A stretch of 64,000 nucleotides of DNA from Juglans regia (GCF_001411555.2 NC_049911.1:7696209-7760208), one strand, 5' to 3'. Shown: positions 35,438 through 48,018, numbered from the stretch's first letter. Numbers and translations are program-made. Notes: generated by a model from the letters alone, not told the origin.

Positions 35438-37423
35438 TGGCAATAGCCGAGACCTTTAAGTTTGGAAACAAACATTCCAATCAATTTTTCATGAATTTAG
35501 AATTTTCTAATGTGTTAAATAAAATTTTAACAATGCACATTCATGGGTGGCCGAAACATGCTAGTGATCATACTTATAAAAGACAATTATTTTCATGAAC
35601 TAAGTTCCATAAGCAATTTGGTCAAGTGGCAAGTAATCATATACAAATCAAATATTGTACGATCAAAACCCTAAGGTGGCTTTTTATTCCATTTTTATGA
35701 CATGAGTTAATCCCATAGGCCATTCTAGTCATACATTAGATAGTCATGTAAAGAAGAGATCATAACGCATGGAAGAAACATCAATATCACAATCATTCAC
35801 ATAAATCCGAACAACCAACAAGTTAGAAGTTTAGTTACATAAAATATCCAAGTACAAGTTAGAAGTTTACTTACAAAAGTCCACAATAGATAACAAGAAA
35901 GCTGATTATGTATACACAAGATCATTAGGTTCGGTTATTCAAAACCCTAACCCATGTGAGTGAGTGTTGTGCTCTTGACATTTTTCTCCAAGAAAATGAC
36001 TCCCAATATTTGGACCTACATTTCCTCAAGTCTGAATCTTGCATAAACTAAAAACCCTAATTCCAATAAACCCTAAGGCCGTGGCCCTCTTTTTCCAAAT
36101 ATCATGCTCATGAGCTTAGAGCAAGGAGGGTTGAGTCCACCTTCCTTGAAGAAAAACCCTAATCTAGCCGTGTGTGTATAGGCATGGATTCATATGGAGA
36201 ACTTCTCAAAACTTGAGCTAACTTCTTCTCGCTCAAATGTGTGTGTGTGAGCATGAGTTCTTGATGAACTCACTAAAAACTGAAACTTCATCCCTTAATG
36301 TTGTGTGTGGGTGTATGTATTGGAAGGGTGATTTTGGCTTATTACCTTCTATGACTCTCCTCTTGGAAGTATCTTCTAGCTTTGCTTACCCTCAAAATAA
36401 TATTTGGGTGAGCAAAGAATAATGTGGAAAGTGTTTGGATGATGAGAAAATGGTGGAAAGTTGGAGAGAAAGGTGGTGGCCGAACAATTCAAGAGAAATT
36501 CACAAAATGAATAAAAGACTTAGGGTTTTCGACTCCTCTCCCTTTTATAGACACACAAGCTTCTTGCACAAGCCAATGTTCATTGCATGGATCCAAGTGG
36601 CATCCCATCCTAAGGCTTCTTCCCTCTTTCTCATCATTTGATTGTGTTGGAAACACAATGGGATCTTTTTGGACAAGTGGCAACTCCTTCCCATTTTGCC
36701 CCTTCTCCTCATGTCTTGGTTCAACAAACCTTGTGGCTAAATGGTCTTTGTCAATCTAAAAATCTTCCTTAATCTCTTACATGTGTGCATGTGTGCCAAG
36801 TGGCATGTGAGGAGTGTATGTGTGCATGGTGGCTGTCGAAACCTCCTTCTTTTTCCTAAAGAAGATATTCTTTCACCAAACTTTTGGACAAGCATGTGAT
36901 TGCTCAAAAAAATACACAAACTCCATTGCCCTACCTATCCATCTCAAGTGTGTCTTACACAAGATTCTTCTAGAATCCTCCTAGCCATGTAGGCCTTCTC
37001 TTCCCAAGCATGATTTTTCTCTTTCCCAAGACAAAAATTTTCACCTACCTTTTGCATGTGTGACACATGGCAAAAGCAAATCTCCCTTTTCCCATGGTTG
37101 TCATGCATGCCCCTTTGGGCTTCCCTCCAATTTTCCAACTTTTCATGTTTCTTCATCTTCCTTCTAGAAGCTCTCCCCCATGATGACAAGTGTCACAAAC
37201 CTTCTTCCTACAAGCAAGCCTTCTTGCGTGCATGACACATGGCAAAAGGATGGGTGATCTTCTATGGTAGGTGTGCAAGGCAAAACCCTACTCAAGTTGG
37301 GCATGAACCCTAGATCCATTGGGCTTCAAACCCTAATTTCCTATGAAGGATGAAACTCTCATCGGGTTATCTAATAATTTAAATAAAATAAACAAAAAGC
37401 CTAGAAAAGTCTTGGTCATCACA
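35438..37423 (-). mobile_element. H, LTR (truncated)
   Basis: Ends GGTCATCACA at 37423, so the sense strand starts TGTGATGACCAAGAC. A strong TATA box (sense TCTATAAAAGG, forward 36542-36549) is followed by a short leader, with a donor-like AGG|GTAAGC near 36394. The interior has many AAACCCTAA-type and CACATGGCAA motifs but no coding sequence I recognise. The other end is lost at 35437, where E2 ends. It sits directly before the protease of a Tat-type element at 37424. Confidence 0.6.
36542..36549 (-). promoter_or_regulatory. LTR TATA box
   Basis: On the reverse strand TATAAAAG within GTCTATAAAAGGGAGAGG, followed by a short leader; likely core promoter of LTR H. Confidence 0.55.
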
Positions 37424-38325
37424 TTAATGGATGTCCTATTTTGGTACGTATTCTTGGAGATGGCATTGAGTAGGATAACTTGCAACCAGCCCCTATGCTA
37501 TTGAAGGAGTTTTCGAGGGGAAACAATGTAGCTAGTCAGCATCATCACATTACCTATCATGGTAGAAGCTAGATCCCACACGACAACAACAATGACAGAC
37601 TTTTTGGTGTTGAAAGCTCATTTGTCGTCCTATGTGATCATTGGTCATCAACCCTAAACAAAATGAGAGCGATCACCTCAATGTACCACCTAAATATGAA
37701 GTTCTCAACAAACACAGGTGTCAGGAAGGTACGTAGCGAGCATGTACTAGCATGCTAATAGTATATGCAGGAGTTTTAAAATAGAGGGTTTGAGTTCGCT
37801 TTGTTAAGGATATGATGGATGAAGATAAGATTCCCTCACCTCTAGAGATGATCAATAAAGACTTGGGATAAGGAGAATCTTCAACAGGGTGAAGCTGTTG
37901 AGCCGATGGAATTGGTCTCTTTGTTCCCAAACTGAACAAATGCCCTGGGAAGGATAAGGATACAAAAGGCACCAGAGCTCAGAGAATGAATGAAGCAACT
38001 CGTTGTCGAGCATAGAGATGTTTTCCCATGGAGCCACGAGGACATGACAGGAATAGACCCAGATATCATAGAGCATCACCTTTGGGTTGACCTCAAGGCC
38101 AAAAAAATAATGCAGAAGCGGAGGAGCTTCAATGCAGAAAAATACGTGGAAATAGCGAAGGAAGTAGATCGGCAACTAGAGCTGGCTTCGTCAAGTATCT
38201 ATTTACCTAGAGTGGCTTTTAAGCATAGTATTGGTGAAGAAGGCACATGGGAAGTGGCGAATATGCATATACTTCACCGATTTGAACAAAGCATGCCCTA
38301 AGGATAAAGTCCTCTTACTTAAACA
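37424..38325 (+). pseudogene. Tat-type gypsy protease and N-terminal reverse transcriptase
   Basis: The forward strand begins at the protease block MDVLFWYVFLEM and continues with SSYVIIGHQ, MYHLNMKFSTNTGV and VRSEHVLA, all matching the protease end of plant Tat-type elements. At 37990 the RT starts with EHRDVFPWSHEDMTGIDPDIIEH and QKRRSF, followed by a decayed LLxxG region and, after a frameshift, FTDLNKACPKDK at about 38275-38315. The DTG/DNG active site is absent because H ends immediately upstream. RT is cut at about 38325, before the YxDD motif. Numerous stops are present. It is probably the continuation of the gag at 24880-25926. Confidence 0.75.
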
Positions 38326-38900
38326 AGCAAACTTCCGGGATATAAAAGAGTGTGTAGCAACAAAATCTCCTAATACTAATGCATGATGGAGAAATAGGGA
38401 AAGAACCGATCAATCAAAGCTTCTTTAAATATCGCCTACGAAATTGGAGTTGCCTCGCTTAACTCTTGTGGAATAAGCTCATGAGTAGACTTCCAACACC
38501 TGTTTGCCATGTCAAATAAGTTGTAAGCAGCAAAATCCATCTTCTCTTGTTTCGGGCACAAGACTACGCGGAAGATCTTCTCTAGGCGCTCGATCCAGTT
38601 GTCAGCATCTCCTTTGCTACACTTGCCCTCAAACACCGAAGGGTGCTGTTTACCGAATAGTTCGAAGGTTGTTGGATGTTGGGTTGCCTTTGCATCTCAG
38701 TTTTTCCATCAATAACGGTCTCTATCAAGCATGCAACTACGTTGGCGAGGTCCCTCGTATGTCTGGGAACCTCTTGCTGATTCTCTACACTATGGGAACT
38801 GGGTCGCCTCCCCAACATCTATCTTTCTTAGTATTGCCTATTGGTGCCATACTAGAACAAGTATAATAGTAACAATAGAAGTGGACTCATATAAAACAAG
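38326..38900 (-). pseudogene. gypsy gag with fused protease trace (element F)
   Basis: On the reverse strand QHPSVFEGKCSKGDADNWI and LEKIFRVVLCP, then KMDFAAYNLFDMANRCWKST and ELIPQEL, form the gag capsid N-terminus of a chromovirus-type element (about 38436-38660). They are followed by AIFKEALIDRFFP to about 38385. After this the frame reads VLGDFVATHSFISRKF at about 38330-38380. That resembles a protease active-site block whose DSGA has become DFVA, so a deletion seems to have joined gag to protease. Upstream the N-terminal region is frameshifted. The PBS at 39046-39057 and the LTR beyond it share the same orientation. Confidence 0.7.
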
Positions 38901-39045
38901 TACGCATGACTTGCAATCCTTCTAACATAATTCAAGATATTCAATAAGAAAATACCTTTTAAACTTGCTGCAGAGCTTGGCATACTTTAGAGAGAGGAAT
39001 TTAGCTTAGTTAATCCCTAAAGTCTACAGGACCTTATAACCTTTT

Positions 39046-39057
39046 GCTCTAATACCA
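39046..39057 (-). promoter_or_regulatory. primer-binding site, one mismatch
   Basis: The reverse strand reads TGGTATTAGAGC, one transition away from the initiator-Met site TGGTATCAGAGC seen at 1101-1112. It lies between the gag at 38326-38900 and the LTR starting near 39066, fixing the orientation of element F. Confidence 0.75.
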
Positions 39058-39065
39058 AGATTTTT

Positions 39066-40751
39066 CAAGACCCCACCCCGGGAAGGGTGGTATCACCACG
39101 TACATGTATGTCTTTCTCCTTTTCTTTTCTTTGCCTTTTCTTTTTCTAGTAATATGCGATCAGCATGAACATGATACACTTGTACTCTAAATTTCTAATT
39201 TAATAAAAGGAACACCTGATAGACATTCTATTCGAACATTCATCTATAATAGACTCTCAGAGTCAATCATATGCTCAAAAAAACATAACCTATCATCCAT
39301 AAACATAACTATTATAGTTAGGGAACATCCTAAGCATCTACCTCTCCCTCTGCAGTAGTTCCTTGCTCCCCAGCCTTTCTGACATTACCTGGACGTTTAA
39401 AACATTTAAAACAAAAGTGAGTCGAATACTCAGTAAGCAGTACACCATGCTGTTAACTTATTAATCACATATTCTTTTCTTTTGAAAACATGCATACATA
39501 AACATTTGCTAATCTTGACAAGACTTTCATGCATAACAATTTCAAGAATAAGCCATACTTTCATGCATAAACATTTTAAAAAATAACTATGCTTTCATGT
39601 ATAACAGTTTAAGAAATAACCATGCTTTTCATGTTTCACTTTCTTTGGCCGGTACACACAATTATGCCCCGTGTGTTGGGGTTAGCGGTCTTCCTTTAGA
39701 CCTAGATTCCGCCCGTGGCTACAGGTTGGGAATCCCTTTCAGTCAGGGGGCAGCACTGGATGCACTATCAGTACTACTTACCCTGCATCGCAATTTGCCT
39801 ATTCCTTTGGTACCATTTTCATTCATATGGCTGTTAAGTATTTTCATACAATAAGACATTCATTCATTCAGTCCTTTTAGTCATTTCATTTAACAATTCA
39901 TTCATGGAAAACATCATTTAAAAGCATGAACTTAAACATCATCTTCTCATTTAAAAGTGCAATCATAAAGAAGAAAAAACATCATTTTAAAAATATGAGC
40001 TTGAACATCATCTTTCATGGCATCCATAAAGCGTTAGTTCATACGGACAATGTAACATCAGCTCATAGGGACATCTTAAAACGTTTTCTTTGTGTCATTT
40101 AAAGCATGAGTTCATAGGGGCATTTTAAAACACTTCCTTCGCATCATTTAAAACATCAGTTCATAGGGACATTTTAAAACTCCTTTAAAGCATCACTTGA
40201 AGCATAAGGCATGAGACATTCATTTCCTTTCCTTTGCAATCAAAACATTTTCATCATCTTTCTTACTCGGATGCACATGCATTTTTATGAAAAAGATACA
40301 TTTTCATGCTATACTACGTATAAGAATAATCATAAGAATAATCATTAAGTTTATTGAGAGAGCATGTATGGAAATATCATGACTTAGAACCTATGTGTAA
40401 GCATTACCTTATACACATACACACAATTATAATCGATAGCGTACTTAATAGGGGCTATCAAGAAAGGGCTTGAATATACTATATACACTTACTCTTTCTT
40501 TATAAGAACATTTGAAAAGAGAGAGAGACATTCTTTCATAAAGAGAACTTGGTGTAAGAAGCATGGTCATAGCTAGTTATCTCGATGCTTTACTAGTAGT
40601 TTCCTTGAATCTTGAAAATAAACTCCTATCCAATAAAATGGGATAAGCACATTAATATTCATGTCACTTTAAGCTTTACTATCCAACACCCCTGCACGCT
40701 CACTTAAATTCCAAATTGGAATTAAAGTGTTTTCCTTAACCCATTTAGCTA
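39066..40751 (-). mobile_element. LTR of element F, 3' part (interrupted by B3)
   Basis: From the GGGGTGGGGTCTTGA end beside the PBS to the B3 insertion. GGCCGGTACACACAATTATGCCC..GGGGTTAGCGGTC at about 39648-39690 matches a block near 59065 in the LTR at 58570-61204, so the two are related. An imperfect repeat of CATCATTTAAAACAT..TCATAGGGACATTTTAAAAC units of about 50 bp lies at about 40015-40175. No coding sequence is visible. Confidence 0.65.
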
Positions 40752-43700
40752 TGTAACAGCCCACTAGAAATTTATTGGTGGAATTTCTATTGACTTTAGG
40801 AATCTCGTGAAAACCCCATAAGTTTTTACGAATCGACCAATCGCTCAGGTTTTAGTTTGTCATCATAATCAATGTTATCACTCACTATGGTGCTAGATTT
40901 ATGAGTTTAATGATTTGAGGTAGTTAGAAGTATCAGATTGTGTTTTGGTCTACGCTATTAGACTCAGTTGATTATTTAGGATTTTATGGCGCAATAACAT
41001 TTTTCATAATTCCGGACGAAACGTCTGTTGAAAATTGTGAAATTATTTTTAGGGGCACTTCGAGGTTGAATTTTGGTAAATGATTTTCACTATAGCTTAA
41101 TATGAATATTTAGAATTTTTCAGTACTAAGTTTATTATGCATTTTTTTGGAGTGAATAGTAACCTCGATAAGTGCACCCAGTGCAGTATTTTCAAAATCA
41201 CAGTGTGGAATGTCCAAATTAGGTTAGAGAAGTTTTATTTGGACACTTGGTAAGATCTTAGCCACACATAGTGGATAATATTAGAGGCTTGGCACAAAGC
41301 GGAACTATTAGATGGATTTGTGAAGGAAGTGAAGGTGTGAGATCATGCCACCTAAGCAAAGTTTTCTTTCATTTGATCAACCAAATTGTGCCAGACCAAA
41401 GAGGGTTTCAACCCTAGCAAAACCCTAAATGGTTGGAATCCAATTGAACCCCAAGAGCTTAGTTGAAACCAAAGCCCTAAACGGTTTTCCCAAACCCAAA
41501 AGTTGGCCTCCAAACCCTTTTTAATCCGATTTCTAACATTGTGTTTAATCACGTGATTAAATCACTTCCACATGCTATTAGTTAATCAAATCCTTGTTAT
41601 GACATCATTATCCAACTTTTTAAACCTTGAAAATTTGATTGGGCCAAGAAAAATTGGTTTTAGTCTTGATAGCATCTCAAACCCTAACCAAACCCCCTTT
41701 AAACCCCAAATTGAAGCCCACTTGGTTGGGCCCACCAAGGCTCGCGAAATTGGCCACCTTGGCAAAGTTTCTTGGAGAAGTTTCCACCCCCACATGGCAG
41801 ACCATCGACTGCCATTGGCTGCACCCAATAGTGCCTTGATGTGAAGGAGAAATCCAGTCCATCAACCTCCATCTCTCACAGCTGCTGCAGGAAGTCCATT
41901 CCTCTCACTATTCTCCACTTTATGTCACATAGGCAACTCCAATCAAGGGTCATTCAAGCCCACAACTTCCCACTCCAGGAGTCTAAAGTCGTGCAAGGCA
42001 CATTTCATTCCATTTTATCACTTTTTCACCCGTTCTTAGAGAGAAAACCCAAAAGAGCTCTCTCGGGCAGATTTCTAGGTCTTGTTGTGTGGCCATTTAA
42101 GACCCCTTGTAGGTATTTTTGCACGATTATTCCTCACATAAGTTGTTCATCTTTGAGTGTAGTTTCCGTGGATATCTTATTTGTCTCATTCCATGCTCAT
42201 TTGATTGGTCAAAAGTATTTTTAACCATGGAAAGGTCATTCTGGGCGTGAAACTGGAGAGTATGTTATGTTTTGGAAGTTTTGACCAAGCTAATGGACAT
42301 ATCTTGGTCCGAAACTTTTATGGAGTGTTGTTAACATGTGTTTATGAATGTTCATTGAGGTTTTGTTGCATGAATAATTCTTCTGATGATAGAATTTTTT
42401 AGATTTAGAAACTTGAAAACCGGAAGTGGAAAAACAGTTTTTGTTTTGTGAAAGTTTGAATATTTCGTGGTTTAATCTTATTCCAAAGGCTTTGATATTT
42501 TTATATGATGATCCTAAGCCTCTTATATACATGTTAGGATGTTATTTCAGAGATATTTAGTATTAGTTTTAAAGATATGATTTTCTATGCAAGAGGATTT
42601 TGGTTAGGCCTAAGATTTGATGTTTTTGGGTTAGATCCATGTTTTGTTGAATTTTAGCCATGTGATTTTAAGTTTGATGGTTGGATATTCTTTAGGACAC
42701 ATTTTTTTAAACCATGTGATGTTTTATTTTGAAGATCACATGTCTTTAAGCCATGGATCAAGAGATTGATCAAAGTTAGTTGAGAGAAAGTTTCTGTTTT
42801 GGACTAAGTTTAAAAACCAAGAACTACAAGTGTTGTTTTGTGACATTTGGTGACTTTGGTTGATGATTTAAAGCATGGTTGATCTTAGGATGATGTTATG
42901 AATATGTTAGAAGTAAGATTTGATTTTTTTTGAAATTCTGGGTGATGTTTTTATTAAGGTCAAAACTTGTGATTTAAGAGTTTACTATTTGTTAAAAAGT
43001 TTGGATCTTTTTACAAAAAGTTTGGTATTGATGATTAGCTTTTCTTAATGGATATTTTAAGTGTAGTTTTGAACTTAGGATAGGAAGATCCTTGTTACAA
43101 AATATTGGTTTAATCATGAGTTTTGAAGATGGAAGAAATTACAACTAAAATCAAGAGAAATGGTCTATGAATGTTTCGGCCATTGTGAGTTTCCATAGTT
43201 GTGATTGGTTTTAAATTTTTTTGAGTTGTTATTTGAGTCTAGGACAAAATTTACATGAGGAATGTAAATTTTGATAATATTTGGAGTTAGGATGTGAAAT
43301 CTTTAAGTTAGGGGTAAAATGGTCATTTTTCCACATATAGAGGGTAAAATGGTAATTTTACTCTAAGTTATCTCTTTTCACATTTCTAATTGTTAGTAAT
43401 TAATTTTTAACTTTTAGAATACCCTCTTAAAGTTCATCGTGTTTCACGCTTTACACTCATAGGAGGCGACGATCGAAGTAAGTTAGCTTTTAACTTACTA
43501 TCAATTTAATGTGTATGAGTGATAAGTAAGGGAACTAAAGTGTATGTATGCATGTTATCATATGTGTCATGCCAAGTCATTACATATTTATCTGTTGCAT
43601 TGAATTTATTTTGTCACGAATTATTCATCTATTACACAAGATATTCTGTCACGTATTACTACACATTGCTATACAGTGCAAGTATGTTATGTTAAGTTAA

Positions 43701-45323
43701 GTATGTCATCTGTTATATGAATTTCATGTCATGTAATATTCACTGTCACATGTTATGCCATGTTACGAAATGTTGATTGTTACATGTTATGCCAAGTTAC
43801 AGGATATTGTCTGTTACATGTACGCCATGTTATGAAATGTTTTCTGTTATATTTATGTCTTAAAGTATGTCATGTCTGTCATTTTACGTTCATGTCACAT
43901 TATGCTACGTCTGGACTTCTGTCTTTTATGTCACGTTCATGTTACGAAATGTCATGTATGCCAGTTAAGTCATTCATGTCAATCACGACCCTAAGCGTTA
44001 GGATAGGGTAATATCCTAGTGGAACTCTTTTGTTCACGCTGGAGTGTCTAAATAGGTGTAAAATTTCCTGGGTTGACGAAGTACAGTCAACAGGTTGCAA
44101 ATGGGGCCTAATTAGTTGGTCATCGGAGCGCGCCAGCCACTAACGCCGATGGAGCCAAACTTTATTTTACGTGTGTCTACAGCAAGTGTGGCACAAACAA
44201 ATAAGTCATGGGGCCACAACAACTGTGGGGCATGAAGTATGGGGCCACAATAACTGTGGAGCATACACTACATGAGACACAACAATTGTGACATGCAGAA
44301 TACGTGGGGCCACAACAACTGTGGAGTACGTATTAACGCACTCACAGCTGGTATAGAAACCTGTGATGTGATGCAGTAATCGGCAGGGACACGCGGCTCA
44401 AGGGGACCTGTGTAGCACCTATATGGTCACTTTAATGATTAAGTGTATTGAATAAGATTTTAAGTTCATGCATTTCACGTTCAAGTCATGTTTCATGTTA
44501 TGTTATGTTCACGTTTACGTTATGTTCCAAGTTCACGTTCATGCTATGTTTCAAGTCCATATTATGTTTCAAGTTTACGCTCATGCTATGTTTCAAGTCC
44601 ATGTTATGTTCCAAGTTCACATTCATGCTATGTTTCAAATCTATTTTATGTTTCAAGTTCACGTTCATGCTATGTTTTAAGTCCATGTTATGTTTCAAGT
44701 TACGTTCATGTTAAGCTTCAGTTTCAGTTTAAGTTATGCCAGTTATGTTATGTTATATGTCAAGATATGCTATGATTACTTATGATTTGATTATGCATTC
44801 ATGCTTTTATTGGCATGCATGCATCATTAACCTGTGTGGAAGTTTCCTGTTAACTTGCTGAAATTTGTAATCAAATCTCACCGTGGTAGTCCCAACTACC
44901 ATTCCTCCCGAATGGTAGATTTTGTTATAGGATCTGAAGGAGAACCGGAAATCGACTAATTGGAAACGGTCGACTAAGCGACGGTGCGACTTAGATGTAG
45001 TTGCCTTAGGTTACTACTTGTATTTTGTGGAGTTCAATCTCCAGCACTCTTTTATTCACAACTATTTTGGACTAGTGTTGTGATTTCAGTTGTTTAGTAT
45101 GTCTTTATGTATGAAATATGTTGTAAGTATTTTGGATATTATAAGTTTGGTGCATAGTATTGCTAAAAGAAATAAATTATCCGCTGTGAATATTGCATAA
45201 TGCTAGATGCATGTTAGGAACATTGCATCTTATATGTCATGAACGGGAGCAGGTAACCTTGTGTTGCATGTCCTAACGCTTCAGATGTCTGTCTGATCCC
45301 AAGCGGAATCTGGGGGCGTCACA
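40752..45323 (+). mobile_element. B3, full-length 4.6-kb coding-free element
   Basis: Runs from TGTAACAGCCCACTAG to GGGGGCGTCACA, 4572 bp. It is flanked by the near-perfect duplication AGCTA (40747-40751) and AGCTT (45324-45328) and is nested in the LTR of element F. It is collinear with B1 (reverse) and B2. It holds the TGTTACATG-type repeats, the CACGACCCTAAG module at about 43984, the GTGGGGCCACAACAACTGTGG array (44200-44330) and a 42-bp array at 44528-44700. A leader-like stretch with AG|GTATTT near 42113 is shared with B1; in B2 the GT is GC. Open frames at 41841-42224 and 42205-42402 are discussed as a finding. No PBS, PPT or pol is present. Confidence 0.85.
44528..44700 (+). repeat. 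42-bp tandem array in B3
   Basis: About four units of CAAGTTCACGTTCATGCTAT followed by GTTTCAAGTCCATGTTATGTTC-type sequence, starting near 44528, 44570, 44612 and 44654. Because 42 is a multiple of three, all three frames stay open across it. The equivalent array in B1 is at about 16960-17270, inverted. In B2 the A2 LTR begins inside it at 29746. Confidence 0.8.
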
Positions 45324-47185
45324 AGCTTGGCACTAAGTCAAACATTAATATCCTCATTCTAACATTTAAAGAAACTCATGAAAGTACATAACTTGCTTGC
45401 TATCCCTTTTTAAAGGCCATCATTTTTTATATGAAGGATAGGTAGAAATCATAGGTTAGAAATATATAAATGGTAAGGATTTATTTAAGAATGGAAGGGA
45501 ACAAAGAAGTGCTACAAATCTGAAACTTTCATCAAAGAGGGCATTTGATAGCTTTGTAACATCATATGGAAGGTAAATCCAACAAAATGGTCAATGCTCA
45601 CAAGAGGGTTGATTTTTGTGACTTGTTCTTCAATGGTTTTTCATACTAAAATTTATCTTTGGTTGAACAAAAGGGTGAAACTGAACAAGGGATGAAATGG
45701 GCTAGTTTAAGCCCCAAAACAGAAATTCTACAGTGCATGGGCAGCTAGCAAGTCTTAGTACTTTCATGGTCTTAACATCCCTCACTTAACCAAAATCTCA
45801 ACTACATAATTAAACACTACTAGGGTTGTAAAAGACTTAAAAACCATAACATGTCTGCAAAAAACATAACATAAATAAAGGGGTACAACACTTGGCAACT
45901 TAGAATTCCTAAAACAAGCTTACTAGTTTAATTAAAAATTCTTAGTGGCTTACTTATGCCATAAACTTGAGGAAAGTATGTCTAAAATTAAAAACCTCAA
46001 CTCCATTAATTTAACACATAAAGGCAAGGCTTGACATAATTAAAACATGGTTTAGACTCAAGAAAATACAAGGAAGGACTACAAATTTGCCTTGCAAAAA
46101 TACATGGCTGGAACACAAAACAGAGCATAACACACACGGCATCATCATACATATATATATATATATATATAAAGATCAACTAACATCACTTGTAACTAAC
46201 CAAGTTAAATAGAAAAATACCATTTTCGAATGATAGGAAAATACATGGCAAAAACAGCTTCAACATTCGCGGTTTTGCCAAAAACAAAGCATTTATGTTA
46301 TTAATGCATGGACCACAACCAAAAGTTTAAGATCCAAGCTAAAACAACTCATTGGTTCTCCAAAATCAACTAAAACAGAATGGGTCAAGTTAGGGTTTTT
46401 ACCTTTGGGAAATCCTTCCCAAAACACGAAAATGAGGAAGAGGAAGGTAGGTTCGGCTTAGGGAAACAGAGGGCACACGAATCCCTTGGCTGGAAGTCCA
46501 AAACCGAAGCATCAACAGTCAACAAAAGAAAAACCCACTTGATTAAACCATGGCTAAGTTTTGAAATTCACAACGGAGAAGGTTGAGGGTATTCTTACCT
46601 TGCTATTTTCCTCTTGAGAAGAAGGAAAAATGGATGTTTGGCTTGAGATTGGAAGAGAAATGGAATGGGAGAGAAGTGGGTTGTAGTTGCATGGGTGAGG
46701 GCTGGAAGAGTTTTCTTCTTTTCCTTGCTCTAGAAGCCAATGAGTGCTAAAGAGAGAAAGAATTTGTTCTTTCTCTTGGAAGCCAACGTAAGGGAAGGAG
46801 AAGGGAATTTCAATAGCTTACTTAGGAAGCTACAGGTTCAAGGGGGAAACAGGTCAATAGGTTTAGTCAAAAGTTAGCCCATAAGCTGGGGAGATGAATG
46901 GTGGAGATTAAATGTGGGGAGATATTTTCTTTACCTACCCATGCAATGGTAGAGAGAGCTTGGAACATTTATTAAATGAATAAAATTAAAGGGCTTAATG
47001 GAAAATATTTCAAAATCTTAAAAATCATACCCTTGATTTATTTTAATAAATCATATTTTAAAATAAAGCATACTCATCTTAAAATAAAAGAATTAAAAAT
47101 AATAAAAATCTTTATTTCAAAACATTTGACTTAAAGAATTAATAAAATTAGGTAAGGACCTATGTAGTAAGACTCGGGTATTACA
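45324..47185 (-). mobile_element. LTR of element F, 5' part
   Basis: Continuation of 39066-40751 after B3. It ends CTCGGGTATTACA at 47185, so the sense strand starts TGTAATACCCGAG. It includes an AT microsatellite (46150-46171) and a donor-like CAAG|GTAAGAA on the sense strand at about 46597. Without B3 the LTR would be about 3.5 kb. The frame at 46380-46586 has no recognised product. Confidence 0.65.
46150..46171. repeat. (AT)n microsatellite
   Basis: About 11 AT units inside the LTR of element F. Confidence 0.95.
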
Positions 47186-48018
47186 CCTTCCAGAATGACT
47201 TCATTCTTTCCGATGTCCAAGGCATCATGTTGGGCAATAGGAACAGATTCCTTGGATACCCCTCAGAAAGGGTTGTGGCAGCCGAAATCACGTCTCTTGT
47301 GAGGGTTGCTTTTCCTTTAACAAAAGCACTTGCACTCAACAAAACATCCCAAGTTGGGATCACAAGTTGCTCTTCTTGAGTAGTAGGGCTGGTGTGAGCT
47401 CCAACTTGCTTTATCGTACTATTGATAGTGTTCTAGACACATTCTACCTCTCTTGTCTCTATCACCTTCACAAAGTTACTAGAAGTCGATGTTGTAGGGG
47501 ACACTGATGGGAGTCTCTTGAGAGGAGGATTTGGATAAAGTGTTGACAGCCATGTCAAAAAAGTTACAGTCCCAGTGAAAATCCAATTCTTGGGCCCTCG
47601 GCAAACCACATCTGCTAGGTGGTCAACATGTAATCGAGTGGGGTTGCCTGGTCTACCGACCACCTTCAAAGGTGGGGGTGGCATGTGAGGAAAGGAAGAC
47701 ATGCCTCTCTCAGGACGAGTGAGGTCGACATGCATGAGGGGCCATCGTTTGGTCTTCTCGGTTCAAGGCCTCTTCCCCTTTAAGACTAAAGATGAAAGGG
47801 CTGGGCCCTTATGGTCACGGGCTAGCCCTGGGCTAATAGGGCATGAGGTCAAGCGATCTATGACATGTGATTGGTCTAACAAGACAAGAAACCATTGACA
47901 TTTTCTAAAGTAAGGACGACCTTGGAGCTGACGGAATTGGGATTCTATTTAACCCATGCAAAAACAAGGCCAAGGCATGGTATATCATCGCAAGTGGGGG
48001 TTACATCAACACATCAGC
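47186..48018. other. unrecognised segment, interrupted by a solo LTR
   Basis: Lies between the end of element F and a solo LTR. Reverse frames at 47181-47363 and 47433-47735 and a forward frame near 47920-48018 (including AKAWYIIASGG) are open but match nothing I recognise. It continues after the LTR at 50763; the junction reads through in one frame. It may be part of an old retroelement. Confidence 0.3.

Noticed and set aside
44448..44775. Membrane-protein-like frames
   Set aside because: They are produced by the 42-bp repeat array of B3, not by a gene.
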